Program-made: the position numbers and the translations under genes
Shown here: in pieces, positions 23,466-36,249 of the stretch
Position numbering within the stretch: position 1 is the stretch's first letter
Layout: every line of letters begins with the position of its first letter
From: Craterostigma plantagineum
Taxonomy: Eukaryota; Streptophyta; Magnoliopsida; Lamiales; Linderniaceae
Direction of reading: 5' to 3'
Assembly: GCA_027422505.1 (NCBI GenBank)
Contig: JAPQWV010000419.1
Location: 62,001 to 126,000, forward strand
DNA: 64,000 nucleotides
Notes under the pieces: model-generated
Databases searched by the model: none
Told to the model about the DNA's origin: nothing
What the model saw: only the letters and a program-made list of their open reading frames with translations

Positions 23466-23749
23466 TTTTTACGCGTAATAACATCCATCGGGTATTAATT
23501 TTGCATTGAAGTGACGATGTTACTTTCCACTCTCTCTCAACCCCTATAAATTACGCAAATCTCAATTTTGTAAAAAAAAATCACATGAATAGTGCTCCGT
23601 TCTATATATATTTCGTCGAAAATACGGGACATCTAGGACAGCGACGATCACGAACTGGCGTGGTTCCCGAGCAACGCGTCGGTCTTTGTTGCATACCTTC
23701 TTACATTTTCACCCGCACAAGCAGAACAACTACACTCAATTAACTAAAC

Positions 23750-23868
23750 GAGTGCGATCATACCAACACTAATGCACTAGATCCCTTCAGAACTCCGGAG
23801 TTAAGCGTGCTTGGGCGAGAGTAGTACTAGGATGGGTTAACCCCTGAGAAGTCCTCGTGTTGCCCCCC
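23750..23868 (+). rRNA. 5S rRNA-like, type B
   Basis: G17A and G30A. Confidence 0.78.
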
Positions 23869-24148
23869 TTTTTTACGCGTGATAACATCCCTCGAGTATT
23901 AATTGTGCAATGAAGTGACGGTGTTACTTTCCACTCTCAACACCTATGGATTTCGCAAATCTCAATTTTGTAAAAAATCACATGAATAGTGCTCCATACT
24001 ATATATATTTCGTTGAAAATACGCAACATCTAGGACTGCAACATTTCACGAACTGGCGTGGTCCCCGAGCAACGCGCCGATCTTTGTTGCGTACCTTCAT
24101 TACATTTTCACCCGTACAAGCAGAACAGCTACGCTCAATAAACTAAAC

Positions 24149-24267
24149 GGGTGCGATCATACCAGCACTAATGCACCGGATCCCATCAGAACTCCGAAGT
24201 TAAGCGTGCTTGGGCGAGAGTAGTACTAGGATGGGTGACCTCCTGGGAATTCCTCGTGTTGTCCACT
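24149..24267 (+). rRNA. 5S rRNA, type A
   Basis: Type A consensus copy. Confidence 0.88.
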
Positions 24268-24551
24268 TTTTTATGCGTAATAACATCCATCGAGTATTAA
24301 TTTTGCATTGAAGTGACGATGTTACTTTCCACTCACTCTCAACCCCTATAAATTACGCAAATCTCAATTTTGTAAAAAAAATTACATGAATAGTGCTCCG
24401 TTTTATATATATTTCGTCGAAAATACGGGACATCTAGGACAGCGACGATCACGAACTGGCGTGGTTCCCGAGCAACGCGTCGGTCTTTGTTGCATACCTT
24501 CATTACATTTTCACCCGTACAAGCAGAACAACTACACTCAATTAACTAAAC

Positions 24552-24670
24552 GAGTGCGATCATACCAGCACTAACGCACTGGATCCCTTCAGAACTCCGG
24601 AGTTAAGCGTGCTTGGGCGAGAGTAGTACTAGGATGGGTTAACCCCTGAGAAGTCCTCGTGTTGCCCCCC
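24552..24670 (+). rRNA. 5S rRNA-like, type B
   Basis: Type B consensus copy; duplicate of 22,148. Confidence 0.82.
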
Positions 24671-24948
24671 TTTTTTACGCGTGATAACATCCCTCGAGTA
24701 TTAATTGTGCAATGAAGTGACGGTGTTACATTCCACTCTCAACACCTATGGATTTCGCAAATCTCAATTTTGTAAAAAATCACATGAATAGTGCTCCATA
24801 CTATATATTTCGTCGAAAATACGCAACATCTAGGACTGCAACATTTCACGAACTGGCGTGGTCCCCGAGCAACGCGCCGATCTTTGTTGCGTACCTTCAT
24901 TACATTTTCACACGTGCAAGCAGAACAGCTACGCTCAATAAACTAAAC

Positions 24949-25067
24949 GGGTGCGATCATACCAGCACTAATGCACCGGATCCCATCAGAACACCGAAGT
25001 TAAGCGTGCTTGGGCGAGAGTAGTACTAGGATGGGTGACCTCCTGGGAATTCCTCGTCTTGTCCACT
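24949..25067 (+). rRNA. 5S rRNA, type A
   Basis: T45A and G110C; duplicate of 22,545 at +2,404 bp. Confidence 0.85.
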
Positions 25068-25352
25068 TTTTTATGCGTAATAACATCCATCGAGTATTAA
25101 TTTTGCATTGAAGTGACGATGTTACTTTCCACTCACTCTCAACCCCTATAAATTACGCAAATCTCAATTTTGTTAAAAAAATCACATGAATAGTGCTCCG
25201 TTCTATATATATTTCGTCGAAAATACGGGACATCTAGGACATCGACGATCACGAACTGGCGTGGTTCCCGAGCAAACCGTCGGTCTTTGTTGCATACACT
25301 TCATTACATTTTCACCCGTACAAGCAGAGCAACTACACTCAATTAACTAAAC

Positions 25353-25471
25353 GAGTGCGATCATACCAGCACTAACGCACTGGATCCCTTCAGAACTCCG
25401 GAGTTAAGCGTGCTTGGGCGAGAGTAGTACTAGGATGGGTTAACCCCTGAGAAGTCCTCGTGTTGCCCCCC
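25353..25471 (+). rRNA. 5S rRNA-like, type B
   Basis: Type B consensus gene after the AGCAAACCGTCGG spacer. Confidence 0.82.
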
Positions 25472-25748
25472 TTTTTTACGCGTGATAACATCCCTCGAGT
25501 ATTAATTGTGCAATGAAGTGACGGTGTTACTTTCCACTCTCAACACCTATGGATTTCGCAAATCTCAATTTTGTAAAAAATCACATGAATAGTGCTCCAT
25601 ACTATATATTTCGTTGAAAATACGCAACATCTAGGACTGCAACATTTCACGAACTGGCGTGGTCCCCGAGCAACGCGCCGATCTTTGTTGCGTACCTTCA
25701 TTACATTTTCACCGTACAAGCAGAACAGCTACGCTCAATAAACTAAAC

Positions 25749-25867
25749 GGGTGCGATCATACCAGCACTAATGCACCGGATCCCATCAGAACTCCGAAGT
25801 TAAGCGTGCTTGGGCGAGAGTAGTACTAGGATGGGTGACCTCCTGGGAATTCCTCGTGTTGTCCACT
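25749..25867 (+). rRNA. 5S rRNA, type A
   Basis: Type A consensus copy. Confidence 0.88.
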
Positions 25868-26150
25868 TTTTTACGCGTAATAACTTCCATCGGGTATTAA
25901 TTTTCCATTGAGGTGACGATGTTACTTTCCACTCTCTCTCAACCCCTATAAATTACGCAAATCTCAATTTTGTAAAAAAAATCACATGAATAGTGCTCCG
26001 TTTATATATATTTCGTCGAAAATACGGGACATCTAGGACAGCGACGATCACGAACTGGCGTGGTTCCCGAGCAACGCGTCGGTCTTTGTTGCATACCTTC
26101 ATTACATTTTCACCCGTACAAGCAGAACAACTACACTCAATTAACTAAAC

Positions 26151-26268
26151 GAGTGCGATCATACCAGCACTAATGCACTAGATCCCTTCAGAACTCCGGA
26201 GTTAAGCGTGCTTGGGCGAGAGTAGTACTAGGATGGGTTAACCCCTGAGAAGTCCTCGTGTTGCCCCC
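26151..26268 (+). rRNA. 5S rRNA-like, type B
   Basis: G30A; one C fewer before the T run. Confidence 0.8.
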
Positions 26269-26542
26269 TTTTTTACGCGTGATAACATCCCTCGAGTATT
26301 AATTGTGCAATGAAGTGACGGTGTTACTTTCACTCTCAACACCTATGGATTTTGCAAATCTCAATTTTGTAAAAAATCACATGAATAGTGCTCCATACTA
26401 TATATATTTCGTTGAAAATACGCAACATCTAGGACTGCAACATTTCACGAACTGGCGTGGTCCCCGAGCAACGCGCCGATCTTTGTTGCGTACCTTCATT
26501 TTCACCCGTACAAGCAGAACAGCTACGCTCAATAAACTAAAC

Positions 26543-26661
26543 GGGTGCGATCATACCAGCACTAATGCACCGGATCCCATCAGAACACCGAAGTTAAGCG
26601 TGCTTGGGCGAGAGTAGTACTAGGATGGGTGACCTCCTGGGAATTCCTCGTCTTGTCCACT
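26543..26661 (+). rRNA. 5S rRNA, type A
   Basis: T45A and G110C. Confidence 0.85.
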
Positions 26662-26945
26662 TTTTTATGCGTAATAACATCCATCGAGTATTAATTTTGC
26701 ATTGAAGTGACGATGTTACTTTCCACTCACTCTCAACCCCTATAAATTACGCAAATCTCAATTTTGTAAAAAAAATCACATGAATAGTGCTCCGTTTTAT
26801 ATATATTTCGTCGAAAATACGGGACATCTAGGACAGCGACGATCACGAACTGGCGTGGTTCCCGAGCAACGCGTCGGTCTTTGTTGCATACCTTCATTAC
26901 ATTTTCACCCGTACAAGCAGAACAACTACACTCAATTAACTAAAC

Positions 26946-27064
26946 GAGTGCGATCATACCAGCACTAATGCACTGGATCCCTTCAGAACTCCGGAGTTAA
27001 GCGTGCTTGGGCGAGAGTAGTACTAGGATGGGTTAACCCCTGAGAAGTCCTCGTGTTGCCCCCC
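26946..27064 (+). rRNA. 5S rRNA-like, type B
   Basis: Type B consensus copy. Confidence 0.82.
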
Positions 27065-27342
27065 TTTTTTACGCGTGATAACATCCCTCGAGTATTAATT
27101 GTGCAATGAAGTGACGGTGTTACTTTCCACTCTCAACACCTATGGATTTCGCAAATCTCAATTTTGTAAAAAATCACATGAATAGTGCTCCATACTATAT
27201 ATTTCGTTGAAAATACGCAACATCTAGGACTGCAACATTTCACGAACTGGCGTGGTCCCCGAGCAACGCGCCGATCTTTGTTGCGTACCTTCATTACATT
27301 TTCACCCGTACAAGCAGAACAGCTACGCTCAATAAACTAAAC

Positions 27343-27461
27343 GGGTGCGATCATACCAGCACTAATGCACCGGATCCCATCAGAACACCGAAGTTAAGCG
27401 TGCTTGGGCGAGAGTAGTACTAGGATGGGTGACCTCCTGGGAATTCCTCGTGTTGTCCACT
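27343..27461 (+). rRNA. 5S rRNA, type A
   Basis: T45A only. Confidence 0.87.
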
Positions 27462-27745
27462 TTTTTATGCGTAATAACATCCATCGAGTATTAATTTTGC
27501 ATTGAAGTGACGATGTTACTTTCCACTCACTCTCAACCCCTATAAATTACGCAAATCTCAATTTTGTAAAAAAAATCACATGAATAGTGCTCCGTTCTAT
27601 ATATATTTCGTCGAAAATACGGGACATCTAGGACAGCGACGATCACGAACTGGCGTGGTTCCCGAGCAACGCGTCGGTCTTTGTTGCATACCTTCATTAC
27701 ATTTTCACCCGTACAAGCAGAACAACTACACTCAATTAACTAAAC

Positions 27746-27864
27746 GAGTGCGATCATACCAGCACTAATGCACTGGATCCCTTCAGAACTCCGGAGTTAA
27801 GCGTGCTTGGGCGAGAGTAGTACTAGGATGGGTTAACCCCTGAGAAGTCCTCGTGTTGCCCCCC
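27746..27864 (+). rRNA. 5S rRNA-like, type B
   Basis: Type B consensus copy. Confidence 0.82.
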
Positions 27865-28142
27865 TTTTTTACGCGTGATAACATCCCTCGAGTATTAATT
27901 GTGCAATGAAGTGACGGTGTTACTTTCCACTCTCAACACCTATGGATTTCGCAAATCTCAATTTTGTAAAAAATCACATGAATAGTGCTCCATACTATAT
28001 ATTTCGTTGAAAATACGCAACATCTAGGACTGCAACATTTCACGAACTGGCGTGGTCCCCGAGCAACGCGCCGATCTTTGTTGCGTACCTTCATTACATT
28101 TTCACCCGTACAAGCAGAACAGCTACGCTCAATAAACTAAAC

Positions 28143-28261
28143 GGGTGCGATCATACCAGCACTAATGCACCGGATCCCATCAGAACTCCGAAGTTAAGCG
28201 TGCTTGGGCGAGAGTAGTACTAGGATGGGTGACCTCCTGGGAATTCCTCGTCTTGTCCACT
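28143..28261 (+). rRNA. 5S rRNA, type A
   Basis: G110C only. Confidence 0.87.
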
Positions 28262-28545
28262 TTTTTATGCGTAATAACATCCATCGAGTATTAATTTTGC
28301 ATTGAAGTGACGATGTTACTTTCCACTCACTCTCAACCCCTATAAATTACGCAAATCTCAATTTTGTAAAAAAAATCACATGAATAGTGCTCCGTTCTAT
28401 ATATATTTCGTCGAAAATACGGGACATCTAGGACAGCGACGATCACGAACTGGCGTGGTTCCCGAGCAACGCGTCGGTCTTTGTTGCATACCTTCATTAC
28501 ATTTTCACCCGTACAAGCAGAACAACTACACTCAATTAACTAAAC

Positions 28546-28663
28546 GAGTGCGATCATACCAGCACTAATGCACTGGATCCCTTCAGAACTCCGGAGTTAA
28601 GCGTGCTTGTGCGAGAGTAGTACTAGGATGGGTTAACCCCTGAGAAGTCCTCGTGTTGCCCCC
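28546..28663 (+). rRNA. 5S rRNA-like, type B
   Basis: G65T; one C fewer before the T run. Confidence 0.8.
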
Positions 28664-28937
28664 TTTTTTACGCGTGATAACATCCCTCGAGTATTAATTG
28701 TGCAATGAAGTGACGGTGTTACTTTCCTCTCTCAACACCTATGGATTTCGCAAATCTCAATTTTGTAAAAAATCACATGAATAGTGCTCCATACTATATA
28801 TATTTCGTTGAAAATACGCAACATCTAGGACTGCAACATTTCACGAACTGGCGTGGTCCCCGAGCAACGCGCCGATCTTTGTTGCGTACCTTCATTTCAC
28901 CCGTACAACCAGAACAGCTACGCTCAATAAACTAAAC

Positions 28938-29056
28938 GGGTGCGATCATAACAGCACTAATGCACCGGATCCCATCAGAACTCCGAAGTTAAGCGTGCTT
29001 GGGCGAGAGTAGTACTAGGATGGGTGACCTCCTGGGAATTCCTCGTGTTGTCCACT
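28938..29056 (+). rRNA. 5S rRNA, type A
   Basis: C14A. Upstream GTACAACCAG variant is shared with 51,430, 55,786 and 59,754. Confidence 0.86.
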
Positions 29057-29340
29057 TTTTTATGCGTAATAACATCCATCGAGTATTAATTTTGCATTGA
29101 AGTGACGATGTTACTTTCCACTCACTCTCAACCCCTATAAATTACGCAAATCTCAATTTTGTAAAAAAAATCACATGAATAGTGCTCCGTTCTATATATA
29201 TTTCGTCGAAAATACGGGACATCTAGGACAGCGACGATCACGAACTGGCGTGGTTCCCGAGCAAAGCGTCGGTCTTTGTTGCATACCGTCATTACATTTT
29301 CACCCGTACAAGCAGAGCAACTACACTCAATTAACTAAAC

Positions 29341-29458
29341 GAGTGCGATCATACCAGCACTAATGCACTGGATCCCTTCAGAACTCTGGAGTTAAGCGTG
29401 CTTGTGCGAGAGTAGTACTAGGATGGGTTAACCCCTGAGAAGTCCTCGTGTTGCCCCC
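29341..29458 (+). rRNA. 5S rRNA-like, type B
   Basis: C47T and G65T. Confidence 0.78.
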
Positions 29459-29732
29459 TTTTTTACGCGTGATAACATCCCTCGAGTATTAATTGTGCAA
29501 TGAAGTGACGGTGTTACTTTCCACTCTCAACACCTATGGATTTCGCAAATCTCAATTTTGTAAAAAATCACATGAATAGTGCTCCATACTATATATATTT
29601 CGTTGAAAATACGCAACATCTAGGACTGCAACATTTCACGAACTGGCGTGGTCCCCGAGCAACGCGCCGATCTTTGTTGCGTACCTTCATTTCACCCGTA
29701 CAAGCAGAACAGCTACGCTCAATAAACTAAAC

Positions 29733-29851
29733 GGGTGCGATCATACCAGCACTAATGCACCGGATCCCATCAGAACTCCGAAGTTAAGCGTGCTTGGGCG
29801 AGAGTAGTACTAGGATGGGTGACCTCCTGGGAATTCCTCGTGTTGTCCACT
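29733..29851 (+). rRNA. 5S rRNA, type A
   Basis: Type A consensus copy. Confidence 0.88.
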
Positions 29852-30135
29852 TTTTTACGCGTAATAACATCCATCGGGTATTAATTTTGCATTGAAGTGA
29901 CGATGTTACTTTCCACTCTCTCTCAACCCCTATAAATTACGCAAATCTCAATTTTGTAAAAAAAATCACATGAATAGTGCTCCGTTTTATATATATTTCG
30001 TCGAAAATACGGGACATCTAGGACAGCGACGATCACGAACTGGCGTGGTTCCCGAGCAACGCGTCGGTCTTTGTTGCATACCTTCATTACATTTTCACCC
30101 GTACAAGCAGAACAACTACACTCAATTAACTAAAC

Positions 30136-30254
30136 GAGTGCGATCATACCAGCACTAATGCACTGGATCCCTTCAGAACTCCGGAGTTAAGCGTGCTTGG
30201 GCGAGAGTAGTACTAGGATGGGTTAACCCCTGAGAAGTCCTCGTGTTGCCCCCC
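30136..30254 (+). rRNA. 5S rRNA-like, type B
   Basis: Type B consensus copy. Confidence 0.82.
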
Positions 30255-30534
30255 TTTTTTACGCGTGATAACATCCCTCGAGTATTAATTGTGCAATGAA
30301 GTGACGGTGTTACTTTTCACTCTCAACACCTATGGATTTCGCAAATCTCAATTTTGTAAAAAATCACATGAATAGTGCTCCATACTATATATATTTCGTT
30401 GAAAATACGCAACATCTAGGACTGCAACATTTCACGAACTGGCGTGGTCCCCGAGCAACGCGCCGATCTTTGTTGCGTACCTTCATTACATTTTCACCCG
30501 TACAAGCAGAACAGCTACGCTCAATAAACTAAAC

Positions 30535-30652
30535 GGGTGCGATCATACCAGCACTAATGCACCGGATCCCATCAGAACTCCGAAGTTAAGCGTGCTTGGG
30601 CGAGAGTAGTACTAGGATGGGTGACCTCCTGGGAATTCCTCGTTTGTCCACT
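30535..30652 (+). rRNA. 5S rRNA, type A
   Basis: One base lost near position 110 (CTCGTTTGTCC); terminator T5. Confidence 0.83.
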
Positions 30653-30934
30653 TTTTATGCGTAATAACATCCATCGAGTATTAATTTTGCATTGAAGTGA
30701 CGATGTTACTTTCCACTCACTCTCAACCCCTATAAATTACGCAAATCTCAATTTGTAAAAAAAATCACATGAATAGTGCTCCGTTCTATATATATTTCGT
30801 CGAAAATACGGGACATCTAGGACAGCGACGATCACGAACTGGCGTGGTTCCCGAGCAACGCGTCGGTCTTTGTTGCATACCTTCATTACATTTTCACCCG
30901 TACAAGCAGAACAACTACACTCAATTAACTAAAC

Positions 30935-31051
30935 GGGTGCGATCATACCAGCACTAATGCACCGGATCCCATCAGAACTCCGAAGTTAAGCGTGCTTGGG
31001 CGAGAGTAGTACTAGGATGGGTTACCCCTGAGAAGTCCTCGTGTTGCCCCC
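30935..31051 (+). rRNA. 5S rRNA-like, A/B mosaic
   Basis: Type A up to about position 88, then a B-like 3' end with one base missing (GGGTTACCCCTGAG). The upstream spacer is of the A-to-B form. Confidence 0.8.
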
Positions 31052-31324
31052 TTTTTTACGCGTGATAACATCCCTCGAGTATTAATTGTGCAATGAAGTG
31101 ACGTGTTACTTTCCACTCACTCTCAACCCTATGGATTTCGCAATTTTGTAAAAAATCACATGAATAGTGCTCCGTACTATATATATTTCGTCGAAAATAC
31201 GGGACATCTAGGACAGCGACGATCACGAACTGGCGTGGTTCCCGAGCAACGCGTCGATCTTTGTTGCATACCTTCATTACATTTTCACCCGTACAAGCAG
31301 AACAACTACGCTCAATAACTAAAC

Positions 31325-31442
31325 GAGTGCGATCATACCAGCACTAATGCACCGGATCCCATCAGAACTCCGAAGTTAAGCGTGCTTGGGCGAGAGTAGT
31401 ACTAGGATGGGTGAACCCCTGGGAAGTCCTCGTGTTGCCCCC
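31325..31442 (+). rRNA. 5S rRNA-like, A/B mosaic
   Basis: 5' end GAG (B), body type A, then GGGTGAACCCCTGGGAAGTCC, which is close to the usual plant 5S form, and a B-like GTTGCCCCC end. Confidence 0.8.
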
Positions 31443-31720
31443 TTTTTTACGCGTGATAACATCCCTCGAGTATTAATTGTGCAATGAAGTGACGTGTTAC
31501 TTTCCACTCTCAACACCTATGGATTTCGCAAATCTCAATTTTGTAAAAAATCACATGAATAGTGCTCCGTACTATATATATTTCGTCGAAAATACGGGAC
31601 ATCTAGGACAGCAACGATCACGAACTGGCGTGGTTCCCGAGCAACGCGTCGGTCTTTGTTGCATACCTTCATTACATTTTCACCCGTACAAGCAGAACAA
31701 CTACACTCAATTAACTAAAC

Positions 31721-31838
31721 GAGTGCGATCATACCAGCACTAATGCACTGGATCCCATCAGAACTCCGAAGTTAAGCGTGCTTGGGCGAGAGTAGTACTA
31801 GGATGGGTTAACCCCTGAGAAGTCCTCGTGTTGCCCCC
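31721..31838 (+). rRNA. 5S rRNA-like, A/B mosaic
   Basis: B at positions 2 and 29, A at 37 and 49, B again from 89 to the end: two switches in one gene. Confidence 0.8.
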
Positions 31839-32116
31839 TTTTTTACGCGTGATAACATCCCTCGAGTATTAATTGTGCAATGAAGTGACGGTGTTACTTT
31901 CCACTCTCAACACCTATGGATTTCGCAAATCTCAATTTTGTAAAAAATCACATGAATAGTGCTCCATACTATATATTTCGTTGAAAATACGCAACATCTA
32001 GGACTGCAACATTTCACGAACTGGCGTGGTCCCCGAGCAACGCGCCGATCTTTGTTGCGTACCTTCATTACATTTTCACCCGTACAAGCAGAACAGCTAC
32101 GCTCAATAAACTAAAC

Positions 32117-32233
32117 GGGTGCGATCATACCAGCACTAATGCACCGGATCCCATCAGAACTCCGAAGTTAAGCGTGCTTGGGCGAGAGTAGTACTAGGAT
32201 GGGTGACCTCCTGGGAATTCCTCGTTGTCCACT
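32117..32233 (+). rRNA. 5S rRNA, type A
   Basis: Two bases lost near the 3' end (CTCGTTGTCC). Confidence 0.83.
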
Positions 32234-32517
32234 TTTTTACGCGTAATAACATCCATCGGGTATTAATTTTGCATTGAAGTGACGATGTTACTTTCCACTC
32301 ACTCTCAACCCCTATAAATTACGCAAATCTCAATTTTGTAAAAAAAATCACATGAATAGTGCTCCGTTCTATATATATTTCGTCGAAAATACGGGACATC
32401 TAGGACAGCGACGATCACGAACTGGCGTGGTTCCCGAGCAACGCGTCGGTCTTTGTTGCATACCTTCATTACATTTTCACCCGTACAAGCAGAACAACTA
32501 CACTCAATTAACTAAAC

Positions 32518-32635
32518 GAGTGCGATCATACCAGCACTAATGCACTGGATCCCTTCAGAACTCCGGAGTTAAGCGTGCTTGGGCGAGAGTAGTACTAGGA
32601 TGGGTTAACCCCTGAGAAGTCCTCGTGTTGCCCCC
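32518..32635 (+). rRNA. 5S rRNA-like, type B
   Basis: Type B consensus, one C fewer at the 3' end. Confidence 0.82.
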
Positions 32636-32915
32636 TTTTTTACGCGTGATAACATCCCTCGAGTATTAATTGTGCAATGAAGTGACGGTGTTACTTTCCA
32701 CTCTCAACACCTATGGATTTCGCAAATCTCAATTTTGTAAAAAATCACATGAATAGTGCTCCATACTATATATATTTCGTTGAAAATACGCAACATCTAG
32801 GACTGCAACATTTCACGAACTGGCGTGGTCCCCGAGCAACGCGCCGATCTTTGTTGCGTACCTTCATTACATTTTCACCCGTACAAGCAGAACAGCTACG
32901 CTCAATAAACTAAAC

Positions 32916-33034
32916 GGGTGCGATCATACCAGCACTAATGCACCGGATCCCATCAGAACTCCGAAGTTAAGCGTGCTTGGGCGAGAGTAGTACTAGGATG
33001 GGTGACCTCCTGGGAATTCCTCGTGTTGTCCACT
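32916..33034 (+). rRNA. 5S rRNA, type A
   Basis: Type A consensus copy. Confidence 0.88.
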
Positions 33035-33314
33035 TTTTTACGCGTAATAACATCCATCGGGTATTAATTTTGCATTGAAGTGACGATGTTACTTTCCACT
33101 CTCTCAACCCCTATAAATTACGCAAATCTCAATTTTGTAAAAAAAATCACATGAATAGTGCTCCGTTCTATATATTTCGTCGAAAATACGGGACATCTAG
33201 GACAGCGACGATCACGAACTGGCGTGGTTCCCGAGCAACGCGTCGGTCTTTGTTGCATACCTTCATTACATTTTCACCCGTACAAGCAGAACAACTACAC
33301 TCAATTAACTAAAC

Positions 33315-33433
33315 GAGTGCGATCATACCAGCACTAACGCACTGGATCCCTTCAGAACTCCGGAGTTAAGCGTGCTTGGGCGAGAGTAGTACTAGGATGG
33401 GTTAACCCCTGAGAAGTCCTCGTGTTGCCCCCC
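33315..33433 (+). rRNA. 5S rRNA-like, type B
   Basis: Type B consensus copy. Confidence 0.82.
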
Positions 33434-33711
33434 TTTTTTACGCGTGATAACATCCCTCGAGTATTAATTGTGCAATGAAGTGACGGTGTTACTTTCCACT
33501 CTCAACACCTATGGATTTCACAAATCTCAATTTTGTAAAAAATCACATGTATAGTGCTCCATACTATATATTTCGTCTAAAATACGCAACATCTAGGACT
33601 GTAACATTTCACGAACTGGCGTGGTCCCCGAGCAACGCGCCGATCTTTATTGCGTACCTTCATTACATTTTCACCCGTACAAGCAGAACAGCTACGCTCA
33701 ATAAACTAAAC

Positions 33712-33830
33712 GGGTGCGATCATACCAGCACTAATGCACCGGATCCCATCAGAACTCCGAAGTTAAGCGTGCTTGGGCGAGAGTAGTACTAGGATGGGTG
33801 ACCTCCTGGGAATTCCTCGTGTTGTCCACT
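33712..33830 (+). rRNA. 5S rRNA, type A
   Basis: Type A consensus copy. Confidence 0.88.
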
Positions 33831-34102
33831 TTTTTATGCGTAATAACATCCATCGAGTATTAATTTTGCATTGAAGTGACGATGTTACTTTCCACTCACT
33901 CTCAACCCCTATAAATTACGCAAATCTCAATTTTGTAAAAAAAATCACATGAATAGTGCTCCGTTCGTCGAAAATACGGGACATCTAGGACAGCGACGAT
34001 CACGAACTGGCGTGGTTCCCGAGCAACGCGTCGGTCTTTGTTGCATACCTTCATTACATTTTCACCCGTACAAGCAGAACAACTACACTCAATTAACTAA
34101 AC

Positions 34103-34221
34103 GAGTGCGATCATACCAGCACTAATGCACTGGATCCCTTCAGAACTCCGGAGTTAAGCGTGCTTGGGCGAGAGTAGTACTAGGATGGGTTAACCCCTGA
34201 GAAGTCCTCGTGTTGCCCCCC
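34103..34221 (+). rRNA. 5S rRNA-like, type B
   Basis: Type B consensus. The upstream spacer lacks its TATATA stretch (CTCCGTTCGTCG). Confidence 0.82.
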
Positions 34222-34501
34222 TTTTTTACGCGTGATAACATCCCTCGAGTATTAATTGTGCAATGAAGTGACGGTGTTACTTTCCACTCTCAACACCTAT
34301 GGATTTCGCAAATCTCAATTTTGTAAAAAATCACATGAATAGTGCTCCATACTATATATATTTCGTTGAAAATACGCAACATCTAGGACTGCAACATTTC
34401 ACGAACTGGCGTGGTCCCCGAGCAACGCGCCGATCTTTGTTGCGTACCTTCATTACATTTTCACCCGTACAAGCAGAACAGCTACGCTCAATAAACTAAA
34501 C

Positions 34502-34620
34502 GGGTGCGATCATACCAGCACTAATGCACCGGATCCCATCAGAACTCCGAAGTTAAGCGTGCTTGGGCGAGAGTAGTACTAGGATGGGTGACCTCCTGGG
34601 AATTCCTCGTGTTGTCCACT
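34502..34620 (+). rRNA. 5S rRNA, type A
   Basis: Type A consensus copy. Confidence 0.88.
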
Positions 34621-34904
34621 TTTTTACGCGTAATAACATCCATCGGGTATTAATTTTGCATTGAAGTGACGATGTTACTTTCCACTCTCTCTCAACCCCT
34701 ATAAATTACGCAAATCTCAATTTTGTAAAAAAAATCACATGAATAGTGCTCCGTTCTATATATATTTCGTCGAAAATACGGGACATCTAGGACAGCGACG
34801 ATCACGAACTGGCGTGGTTCCCGAGCAACGCGTCGGTCTTTGTTGCATACCTTCATTACATTTTCACCCGTACAAGCAGAACAACTACACTCAATTAACT
34901 AAAC

Positions 34905-35022
34905 GAGTGCGATCATACCAGCACTAATGCACTGAATCCCTTCAGAACTCGGAGTTAAGCGTGCTTGGGCGAGAGTAGTACTAGGATGGGTTAACCCCTG
35001 AGAAGTCCTCGTGTTGCCCCCC
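34905..35022 (+). rRNA. 5S rRNA-like, type B
   Basis: G31A and one base lost near position 47 (GAACTCGGAG), as at 62,539 and 63,336. Confidence 0.75.
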
Positions 35023-35300
35023 TTTTTTACGCGTGATAACATCCCTCGAGTATTAATTGTGCAATGAAGTGACGGTGTTACTTTCCACTCTCAACACCTA
35101 TGGATTTCGCAAATCTCAATTTTGTAAAAAATCACATGAATAGTGGTCCATACTATATATTTCGTTGAAAATACGCAACATCTAGGACTGCAACATTTCA
35201 CGAACTAGCTTGGTCCCCGAGCAACGCGCCGATCTTTGTTGCATACCTTCATTACATTTTCACCCGTACAAGCAGAACAGCTACGCTCAATAAACTAAAC

Positions 35301-35399
35301 GGGTGCGATCATACCAGCACTAATGCACCGGATCCCATCAGAACTCCGAAGTTAAGCGTGCTTGGGCGAGAGTACTAGGATGGGTGACCTCCTGGGAAT
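35301..35399 (+). pseudogene. Truncated 5S gene, type A
   Basis: Three bases lost around position 73. The last ~20 bases and the terminator are missing: GGGAAT runs straight into GGCGTAATAAC of the spacer. Confidence 0.85.
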
Positions 35400-35543
35400 G
35401 GGCGTAATAACATCCATCGGCATTGAAGTGACGATGTTACTTTCGTCTCAATTTTGTAAAAAAAATCACATGAATAGTGCTCCCTTCTAGGACAGCGACG
35501 ATTGGCGTGGTTCCCGAGCGCACGTCGATAATTACATCCCTAC

Positions 35544-35627
35544 GAGTGCGATCATACCATTGCACTGCCCTTCAGAACTGAGTTAGCGTGAGAGTAGTAC
35601 TAGGATGGGTTAACTCCTCGTGTTGCC
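35544..35627 (+). pseudogene. Deletion-riddled 5S gene, type B
   Basis: Only about 84 bp remain. Several separate deletions remove parts of positions 16-25, 46-68 and 92-101, and there is no T run afterwards. Confidence 0.8.
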
Positions 35628-35851
35628 ACGTCATCAGTACACCTCTCATATGGATTTCGCAAATCTCAATTTTGTAAAAAATCACATGAATAGTGCTCCA
35701 TACTATATATATTCGTTGAAAATACGCAACATCTAGGACTGCAACATTTCACGAACTGGCGTGGTCCCCGAGCAACGCGCCGATCTTTGTTGCATACCTT
35801 CATTACATTTTCACCCGTACAAGCAGAACAGCTACGCTCAATAAACTAAAC

Positions 35852-35969
35852 GGGTGCGATCATACCAGCACTAATGCACCGGATCCCATCAGAACTCCGA
35901 AGTTAAGCGTGCTTGGGCGAGAGTAGTACTAGGATGGGTGACCTCCTGGGAAGTCTCGTGTTGTCCCCT
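35852..35969 (+). rRNA. 5S rRNA, type A-like, near-canonical 3' part
   Basis: Type A body with GGGAAG (the usual plant form) instead of GGGAAT, but one C is lost (AAGTCTCGTG). It ends GTTGTCCCC. Confidence 0.83.
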
Positions 35970-36249
35970 TTTTTACGCGTGATAACATCCATCGAGTATT
36001 AATTTGCATTGAAGTGACGATGTTACTTTCCACTCTCTCAACACCCTATAAATTACGCAAATCTCAATTTTGTAAAAAAATCACATGAATAGTGCTCCGT
36101 ACTATATATATTTCGTCGAAAATACGGGACATCTAGGACAGCAACGATCACGAACTGGCGTGGTTCCCGAGCAACGCGTCGATCTTTGTTGCATACCTTC
36201 ATTACATTTTCACCCGTACAAGCAGAACAACTACACTCAATAACTAAAC

